From the NCBI GenBank assembly GCA_018003315.1, contig JAGNEJ010000002.1, forward strand, positions 134,230 through 198,229: a stretch of DNA of 64,000 bases, in the 5' to 3' direction. This DNA comes from Verrucomicrobiales bacterium. GTDB lineage: Bacteria > Verrucomicrobiota > Verrucomicrobiia > Verrucomicrobiales > V1-33. Below the pieces are notes generated by a model. It had not been told where the DNA came from and searched no databases. It saw nothing but the letters and a program-made list of their open reading frames with translations. Of the stretch, positions 58,925 to 64,000 are shown one piece after another; position 1 is the stretch's first letter, and each line of letters starts with the position of its first letter. The translations under genes were made by a program, and so were the position numbers.

Positions 58925-61009
58925 TCATTGTGTTGCCGCGCTTCCCGCCACAATCCGCCGGGCGGCATCCTCCGCAGATTCGGCGCGGATGACTTTCGCT
59001 TCAGCATGGCCCAGCAGGCCATCCAGGCCGCCGTATTTCAAGATGCCCGGAACGATATCGGGGTCATACACGTCATTGATGGCTGCGAATGAAAAATGCT
59101 GCAGGTCCACCACGATGTCCCGGACCGCATTCCCTGCCAGGAATCCTGCCGCTGCGGCCCATGGCCCTCCGCCCTCGCTCCCTGCCAGGGTGACAGCCTT
59201 CGGCGCATGTTCGTCCTGCCTGACAAATTCGATCATGGTCAGGAGATCGTGGGTGCGCTGGGCAAACAGCGGATCATTGTAGCCATAGGTGTAGGCAGCG
59301 GCCAGACGGGGATTGGCCACCCGGCGGTTTTTCGTTGGGGCCTTCCCATCCGGCGTGAATTCACCCTGAAACAGCAGGTCCGCTGCGGCTACCGAACAGT
59401 TCGCATCCAGCAGTTTTTTTACCGGCGGCGGCGGACTGCCGTCCGGACCGGCCAGGCTCTGTTTGCCAGCGGAAGTCACCCACAGGACGACACGGCCATT
59501 CCAGTTCTTCGGGTGCAGGAAGGCGGCCGGCAGTTCCTCGCCATGCGTTTCGTTGCGCACCAGTCCGGTCATTTCCAGCCAGGCTCCGCGGTCGTGTTTT
59601 GTTGTTAGTGTGAAACTGGTTTTTCCAACCGTCTCCGCCGTGCGTCCGAAGAGGGTGCGCAATCCGGTCACTTCCGCTTCCCGGTTGTTTTGCAGGGCGG
59701 CAGTGCTCAGTGCGCACCACTGTGCGGTCAGTTTCTTCTCAAACGCCTCGCCGCCTTCCGGTTTCGGATGCGCCTCATCCCACACCGTCAGTTCCTCCGG
59801 TCGCAGGTGTTGAAATTCCCTTTCCTCCGGCGCGGACGCCTGGTGGAGCAGGTGTTTGGCAAACCAGGCATACATCGCCTTTCTGCTCGGATGGTTGTAG
59901 TTGTGGCCAAACTGGGTCAACGGGGAAAGACTGACATTGTCCGGAACCCCCAGCATCGCATAGAGCCGTTTGAGTTCCGGAAACCCCTTCGTTTCCATTT
60001 CCTCCGTCCAGTCTTTGGCTGAAGTCATCGCCAGCGGTTTGGGAGCGAACAGGCCGGCGAATTCCACATTCCCGGTTCTGATCCGAAGCAGGCTGGCATT
60101 TTCACAGGTGCAGCCGCCCTGCATCGCGGTGCTGACCATGACGGCGGGAAACGCGACCGCAGGCCGGTCATCGATCGCGCCCAGGATGAACGTCTGCGTG
60201 CCTCCGCCGCTGGCGCCGGTCACGCCGATCCGCGCGGCATCCACTCCGGGCAGCGTTGTCAGGAAGTCCAGGGCGCGGATCGAGTTCCACGCCTGCAGTC
60301 CCATGATGCTCTGGAGATGACCTTCGGCCAGCGGACTGAACAGCCCCCAGCCTTTGGGGTCGTTCATCTGCGGACGGGTTTTGCCGAATTTGTGCGCCAA
60401 ATCCATGGAGAGCTGCACGCTGTCTGCGTAGCCAATCATGTCGTAGTGAAACACCACACACCCCATGCGGGCCAGGTGGATGCACCGGGCCTGGAGCGGG
60501 CTTTTTGCGGCGCAAAGAAACGCCTCTGCTCCGCCGGTCATCTCTTTTTGAGCCTCCGCATCTCCCAGGCTCATGAAGCGTCCGTTTGGCCAGTGCCCAT
60601 GCGGACAGAGAATGCCGGGCATATTTCCATTTGCCTGCCGCGGGCGATACAGGTTGCCCGTCACATAAAAGCCGGGGAGACTTTCAAAATACACCTTTTC
60701 GACGGTGTAGTCCCCCATGTCCCGGCGTCCGTGGATCACCGGATTGAGTTCCGGCTTTTGCGGCAGGGGATGCAAGCCCAACGCCACCAGCAATTGCTGG
60801 CGCACGTCCGCCCGGCGCTGCTGCCAAGCCTTCGGAGAGCCTGGCACCGCCAGCGGAAAATACCCATCCAGATCTTTGGGCGGGGCCAGTCGCGCATCGT
60901 TCGGAAGTTTCCCGTCCGGCAGGCTTTTCAACGGATTTCCGGCGGCCGCAAAGGCCATCAGAACAGACAGTCCGCAGGCTGCGGCAACATGGTGGTATCT
61001 GCTTTGCAT
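58925..61009 (-). CDS. Large exported alpha/beta hydrolase, tandem acetyl-esterase-like
   Basis: This 694-residue protein has a signal sequence (LSVLMAFAAAG) and two hydrolase-like halves. The first half has a clear alpha/beta hydrolase core with nucleophile in GVTGASGGGTQT and a conserved stretch of acetyl xylan esterase-like proteins (VVFHYDMIGYADS, then CTCENASLLRIRTGNVEFA). The second half (about residues 430-694) contains LAGSEGGGPWAAAAGF, but I could not locate a matching histidine, so its activity is uncertain. A role in removing acetyl groups from polysaccharides is inferred from family and neighbours. Confidence 0.75.
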   Translation of the reverse strand: MQSRYHHVAAACGLSVLMAFAAAGNPLKSLPDGKLPNDARLAPPKDLDGYFPLAVPGSPKAWQQRRADVRQQLLVALGLHPLPQKPELNPVIHGRRDMGDYTVEKVYFESLPGFYVTGNLYRPRQANGNMPGILCPHGHWPNGRFMSLGDAEAQKEMTGGAEAFLCAAKSPLQARCIHLARMGCVVFHYDMIGYADSVQLSMDLAHKFGKTRPQMNDPKGWGLFSPLAEGHLQSIMGLQAWNSIRALDFLTTLPGVDAARIGVTGASGGGTQTFILGAIDDRPAVAFPAVMVSTAMQGGCTCENASLLRIRTGNVEFAGLFAPKPLAMTSAKDWTEEMETKGFPELKRLYAMLGVPDNVSLSPLTQFGHNYNHPSRKAMYAWFAKHLLHQASAPEEREFQHLRPEELTVWDEAHPKPEGGEAFEKKLTAQWCALSTAALQNNREAEVTGLRTLFGRTAETVGKTSFTLTTKHDRGAWLEMTGLVRNETHGEELPAAFLHPKNWNGRVVLWVTSAGKQSLAGPDGSPPPPVKKLLDANCSVAAADLLFQGEFTPDGKAPTKNRRVANPRLAAAYTYGYNDPLFAQRTHDLLTMIEFVRQDEHAPKAVTLAGSEGGGPWAAAAGFLAGNAVRDIVVDLQHFSFAAINDVYDPDIVPGILKYGGLDGLLGHAEAKVIRAESAEDAARRIVAGSAATQ

Positions 61010-61015
61010 CGGCGG

Positions 61016-61044
61016 AGCATGGCACGGGGGCAGTTCCGCTCCAA
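61016..61044 (-). promoter_or_regulatory. Promoter for the tandem esterase gene
   Basis: On the minus strand TTGGAG (61039-61044), 17 bases, CATGCT (61016-61021). The ATG at 61009 follows 6 bases after the -10, again a leaderless-type layout. Confidence 0.45.
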
Positions 61045-61072
61045 GTTACTTTCCTGCGGAATCGCCGCCTGC

Positions 61073-62473
61073 TCAGCCACCCCCTCTCACATGACTGCCC
61101 TTTGCCTTTGTCAGTGAGTCACCCAGATCGCTGCGCATGACATCCGCCTGCTTCTGAAGGCGGGAAACGATCTCCGGCTTTTCCGCCGCCAGGTTCCTGG
61201 ATTCTCCGATGTCATCGTCGAGATGATAGAGTTCCAGGCCTGTCTTGAGCGGCTTGTACCGGCCCGGAATCCCGCCTTTTCCCGGCTGCTGGCCGTTCAT
61301 GGTGCGGGTGGTGTGCGGGAAGATGAGCTTCCACGGTCCGGAGCGCATGGCCTGCAGCTCGTTGCTGGCATAGTAAAAGAAATACGCCTCATGCGGCGAC
61401 TGCGCGCCGGCCTGCCCGGTGAACAGCGGAGTGATGTCGCGGCCATCGATGCGCCGGTCCGGCAGGGAAGCGCCGGTCAAGGCTGCGAGCGTCGGCAGGA
61501 TGTCAATGTTCATGGCCGGCGTTTTGCAGGTGCTGCCTGCGGGGATTTTTCCCGGCCAGCGGGCGATCATGGGTTCCCTGACGCCTCCCTCGTAGGAAGT
61601 GCCTTTGCCTTCACGCAACGGCCCGGCTGATCCGGCATGGTCGCCATAGGAAAGCCAGGGGCCGTTGTCCGACGTAAAGATGACAAGGGTGTTTTCTGTC
61701 AGGCCGCATTCGGCGAGGCATTTCATGATTTCCCCCGTGCTCCAGTCCATTTCCTGCAGCACATCCCCGAACAGGCCGCGGGCAGACTTTCCGGCGAATT
61801 TTCCAGACTCGAAGAGCGGCACATGGCACATGCTGTGGGCCAGATAGAAAAAAAACGGACGCTCCCGGTTGCGGCGAATGAACTGCACGGCCCGTTCCGT
61901 ATAGCGCGTGGTCAGTTGGTGCTGGTCTTCGGCGGTGACTTCCGCATCCACGACGCGCTCCCCTTCGATCATGGGCAGTTTCGGAAAGGCTTTCGTATCC
62001 GGGTGTTCCGGCCACATGTCATTGGAATAGGGAAGGCCCAGGTATTCATCGAAGCCCTGGGAGACCGGCAGCAGGCCGGGACGGTCGCCCAGGTGCCATT
62101 TTCCGGCCATGCCGGTCGCATAGCCCTTTGCTTTCAGGATTTCGGCGATCGTCTGTTCCTCCGGGGCCAGTCCCCGTTTCGCGTTTGGACCCAGCGCACC
62201 GCGAACGCCCACCCGTTCATGATAGCACCCGGTCATGAGGGCGGCCCGCGAGGCGGAGCAGACGGCGCTGCTCACATAAAAGTCGGTGAAACGGACTCCC
62301 TCCGCTGCCAGCCTGTCGATGTGGGGTGTCGCGTAGCCCTTGGCGCCGTAGCACCCCAAATCACCGTAGCCGAGATCATCGGCGAGAATCAAAATGACAT
62401 TCGGCGGGCCGGCCGCATCCGTGCGGAAGGAAATGCCCAGCAGGGAAATGAGGAGGAGCAGGAACCGGCGCAT
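61073..62473 (-). CDS. Exported type I sulfatase
   Basis: This 466-residue enzyme removes sulfate esters from sugars or other compounds. The signal peptide (MRRFLLLLISLLGISFRTDA) is followed by the metal-binding NVILILADDLGYGDLG (Asp32, Asp33). The residue to be converted to formylglycine is Cys72 in VCSASRAALMTG, a C-x-A-x-R form of the sulfatase motif. Other conserved segments are GMAGKWHLGD and VIFTSDNGPW. It needs a formylglycine-generating enzyme; the SUMF1-fold protein at 2515-3996 is not a good candidate because it lacks the catalytic cysteines. The substrate is unknown. Confidence 0.92.
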   Translation of the reverse strand: MRRFLLLLISLLGISFRTDAAGPPNVILILADDLGYGDLGCYGAKGYATPHIDRLAAEGVRFTDFYVSSAVCSASRAALMTGCYHERVGVRGALGPNAKRGLAPEEQTIAEILKAKGYATGMAGKWHLGDRPGLLPVSQGFDEYLGLPYSNDMWPEHPDTKAFPKLPMIEGERVVDAEVTAEDQHQLTTRYTERAVQFIRRNRERPFFFYLAHSMCHVPLFESGKFAGKSARGLFGDVLQEMDWSTGEIMKCLAECGLTENTLVIFTSDNGPWLSYGDHAGSAGPLREGKGTSYEGGVREPMIARWPGKIPAGSTCKTPAMNIDILPTLAALTGASLPDRRIDGRDITPLFTGQAGAQSPHEAYFFYYASNELQAMRSGPWKLIFPHTTRTMNGQQPGKGGIPGRYKPLKTGLELYHLDDDIGESRNLAAEKPEIVSRLQKQADVMRSDLGDSLTKAKGSHVRGGG

Positions 62474-62528
62474 GGGATGACTGTGCTGTCGGCTTCCTTG
62501 CCCGTAAGCCAACAAAACGCGGTGCGGT

Positions 62529-63737
62529 TCAGTTGAAAACGCGCCGCTGGGTTTCCTCTGGCAAGTTCATCTGTTGCGCGTAGCTGCGGGCCCCGCCAGG
62601 GTCCTGCCGGTTCCAGTCACGGAGCAGGTCGATGGTGGTTTTCTCTCTGCGTCCCGCATCGGTGATCGTTCCCGCCCAGGCCAGCGAGGATTCCCGGTCT
62701 TTTTCGCGGATGCGCCAGGCAAAAGTCTGTCGGGGTTCGTCGGTTTCGGGTGACGGGGCATACTGCTTCAGCCAGGTGCCAGCCGCGTTTGGATCCTTTC
62801 CGGCCCATTGCTCCATGAGATCATTCGCCGCATCCCATTTTCCTTCGGTGTTAGGCAGTGCGGAAATCCATCGGGAACTGTCTGCCGGGTTCTGCTCGGT
62901 CAGCCGCCATGCCACCTTGCGGGTGACCCCGTCGCGAAAGGTGCTTTCCGGAAGTCCGGTGACCCACGCCTGGGCGGAGTCCAGTCCCCGTTGCTTGACA
63001 TGCTCCTCCAGCAACTTGTCCATGATTTCGCCGCGGGCTTTGCTCCGCGGCTGTGCTTCCGCCCATTGCGAGGCTGTGGTGAGGTCTGTCCGGGAAAGTC
63101 CGGCGATGACGCCCACCATGTACCAGTTCCCCTCGTCCTTGCTGAGGTCCTTGCCGGCTTCGATGGCCCAGCCCTTCGCGGCGTCTGGATCGTCCTTGGC
63201 CCACTGCTGCAGCACGCTGTAAGCGGCATAGCGGCCTGTCCAGTTGCCCAGTTTTCCGGCATGGTCCGCAGCGGCCCTTGGATCGCGCTTGGCCCATTCC
63301 GTCATGAGCATGGAGAGTTCCCGTCCGCGGCTCCGGGGGTTGAAATCCTCCATCAATTTACCCGCAGCTTCTGCAAAATCCTCCGTCCCGCCCAAGGAAT
63401 GCATCAGCGCCAGAAACGCCTCCATCTTTTCCACCGGATCCTCCAGCGCCAGCACGCCGTCCAGTCGGTCTCCAGCCGCGATTTTTGGATCCGTCCACAG
63501 CCTCCCCCAGCGGTCTCCGGCCGTCTTCCCGTCAGCCGCCGCACCGCCCGCGGCAGAGCCGCCTGCCCTGGGTGCCGCCGTGTGTCCTGCGGTGCGTCCG
63601 GCATGAGTTTTCGAATGAATGCCCTCTGCTGATTCCCCGGTTCCCGGTGCGGCCGGAAACCAGGTGCGTCCAACCCACCCCGCGCCAAGCAGGCTGGTGA
63701 GCCAGCAGGCGGAGGCAATGACGGCGGTGCGATTCAT
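62529..63737 (-). CDS. Exported W-A repeat protein
   Basis: This 402-residue protein has an N-terminal membrane anchor or signal (ASACWLTSLLGAGWVG), a low-complexity linker (about 35-75) and about eight helical repeats of 30-40 residues, each with W-A and D-P motifs such as WAKRDPRAAADHAGKL, WAKDDPDAAKGWAIEA and WAGKDPNAAGTWLKQY. Such repeat proteins are numerous in Verrucomicrobia genomes, but no function is known. A promoter with a -10 ending 5 bases before the ATG is present. The gene lies next to the group II intron. Confidence 0.75.
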   Translation of the reverse strand: MNRTAVIASACWLTSLLGAGWVGRTWFPAAPGTGESAEGIHSKTHAGRTAGHTAAPRAGGSAAGGAAADGKTAGDRWGRLWTDPKIAAGDRLDGVLALEDPVEKMEAFLALMHSLGGTEDFAEAAGKLMEDFNPRSRGRELSMLMTEWAKRDPRAAADHAGKLGNWTGRYAAYSVLQQWAKDDPDAAKGWAIEAGKDLSKDEGNWYMVGVIAGLSRTDLTTASQWAEAQPRSKARGEIMDKLLEEHVKQRGLDSAQAWVTGLPESTFRDGVTRKVAWRLTEQNPADSSRWISALPNTEGKWDAANDLMEQWAGKDPNAAGTWLKQYAPSPETDEPRQTFAWRIREKDRESSLAWAGTITDAGRREKTTIDLLRDWNRQDPGGARSYAQQMNLPEETQRRVFN

Positions 63738-63742
63738 GCGGG

Positions 63743-63771
63743 AAGATTGCCCGAATTTGCCTCAGCGTCAA
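63743..63771 (-). promoter_or_regulatory. Promoter for the W-A repeat gene
   Basis: TTGACG (63766-63771), 17 bases, then AATCTT (63743-63748) on the minus strand. The ATG at 63737 follows after 5 bases. It lies between the intron end and the gene, so the intron did not remove it. Confidence 0.45.
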
Positions 63772-63874
63772 CGCACAGGCCGTCGCAAATTTGCGGAAGC
63801 CCACTGAGCATGCTCCGGCTGCCGTTTACCTGCGGTGGCGTTTCCGTCCAACGCGTGGGCGGGGGATTGAAGGA

Positions 63875-64000
63875 ATCGGGTAGGAGGCGGGGTTACCCCC
63901 GCCGTCCTCCCACACCACCGGACGTGCGGTTCCGCATCCGGCGGTTGAGTGATGAGTTGGTGTTCATGAGTTGGTTTGACGTTGATAACGTTGGATGACT
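63875..64000 (-). mobile_element. Group II intron, 3' end with domains V and VI
   Basis: Read on the minus strand, 63914-63946 forms a hairpin of the domain V type. Nine base pairs (ACCGCCGGA with TCCGGTGGT, including a G-U pair inside a CGC catalytic triad) are followed by the 2-base bulge CG and a short upper stem (TGCG with CGCA). Domain VI follows: GGCGGGG pairs with CCCCGCC around the GNRA loop GTAA, then AGGA with TCCT and GGG with CCC. A single unpaired A lies 7 bases from the 3' end, exactly where the branch-point adenosine belongs. The intron ends with GAT at 63875, fitting the usual AY end. The rest, including any reverse transcriptase gene, is beyond the window. The CGC triad suggests class C. 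Confidence 0.85.

Larger units (their letters stand above)
2715..60263. repeat. Dispersed octamer CCTGACAA (about 18 copies)
   Basis: Copies on the plus strand start at 2715, 31596, 32091, 34912, 36132, 48068, 48988, 50366, 52773, 55424 and 59219. Copies on the minus strand (TTGTCAGG on the plus strand) start at 3747, 16528, 17860, 35489, 39250, 53435 and 60256. Almost all lie inside genes, in differing reading frames. Counts were made by eye. See the finding on this motif. Confidence 0.6.

Noticed and set aside
63784..63795. Perfect palindrome CGCAAATTTGCG before the W-A repeat gene
   Set aside because: Twelve bases, found once, with no related copy seen at other promoters; too short to call an operator.
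63952..63975. Two copies of ATGAGTTGGT 14 bases apart
   Set aside because: They lie inside the intron upstream of domain V and probably reflect simple sequence in its linker.

Overview
The window looks like chromosome from a high-GC member of the Verrucomicrobiota, probably close to the Verrucomicrobiales. This is inferred from the mix of protein families: secreted proteins with the LDWYTLDGGGG repeat, a W-A repeat protein, DUF3142, CE15 and acetyl-xylan-type esterases with a sulfatase, an ECF sigma factor next to a protein kinase, and ExbB/ExbD with large TPR proteins. Almost no gene has a Shine-Dalgarno sequence. There is one tRNA (Trp), no rRNA, no CRISPR array and no intact insertion sequence. 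The last 126 bases are the 3' end of a group II intron that continues past the window.

Layout. 1-4.0 kb: prfA (cut by the left edge) and rpmE, an exported L,D-transpeptidase, a PPK2 polyphosphate kinase and a membrane protein with a sulfatase-modifying-factor fold. 4.1-10.4 kb: a strong promoter reads into an apparent operon of two exported TPR proteins, an ExbB/TolQ proton-channel subunit and two ExbD subunits, followed by tRNA-Trp with its own promoter. 10.4-15.0 kb: an outer-membrane barrel protein, an ABC-2-like permease, a D,D-carboxypeptidase lipoprotein, a ParA ATPase without ParB and a FabG-type reductase. 15.0-15.7 kb: no intact gene, but a decayed fragment of a secreted protein. 15.7-27.6 kb: a sugar kinase, an NlpC/P60-like protein, a zinc-ribbon membrane protein, plsC, cmk, a CsgG-like exported protein, a nuclease-fold protein, hemA, a HemX/CcsA-like protein and alaS.

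27.6-36.7 kb: a cysN with no cysD beside it and a palindrome over its promoter, a hybrid REC-PAS-PAS-kinase-REC protein, a C39-like peptidase, rpoN (sigma-54), an amino-acid permease and an exported beta-propeller. 36.7-44.8 kb: a five-gene unit reading leftward: ECF sigma factor, Ser/Thr kinase with a sensor-like C-terminus, exported fiber-like protein, M4 metalloprotease and a small exported protein. I consider this the best candidate for an undescribed system. 45.0-51.2 kb: housekeeping genes (argD-argF, an RRM protein with a clear terminator, a GbsR-like regulator, gpmI-fmt). 51.2-63.7 kb: an overlapping DUF3142/TPR pair, a CE15 glucuronoyl esterase, carboxynorspermidine dehydrogenase, proB, a tandem acetyl-esterase-like protein, a sulfatase and a W-A repeat protein. 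The esterases and the sulfatase suggest use of plant or algal polysaccharides.

Two signals lie outside the genes. The octamer CCTGACAA occurs about 18 times on the two strands, roughly ten times a naive expectation, in different reading frames and often using rare codons. Several genes have a promoter-like -10 element ending only 5 to 9 bases before the start codon, which suggests leaderless mRNAs.
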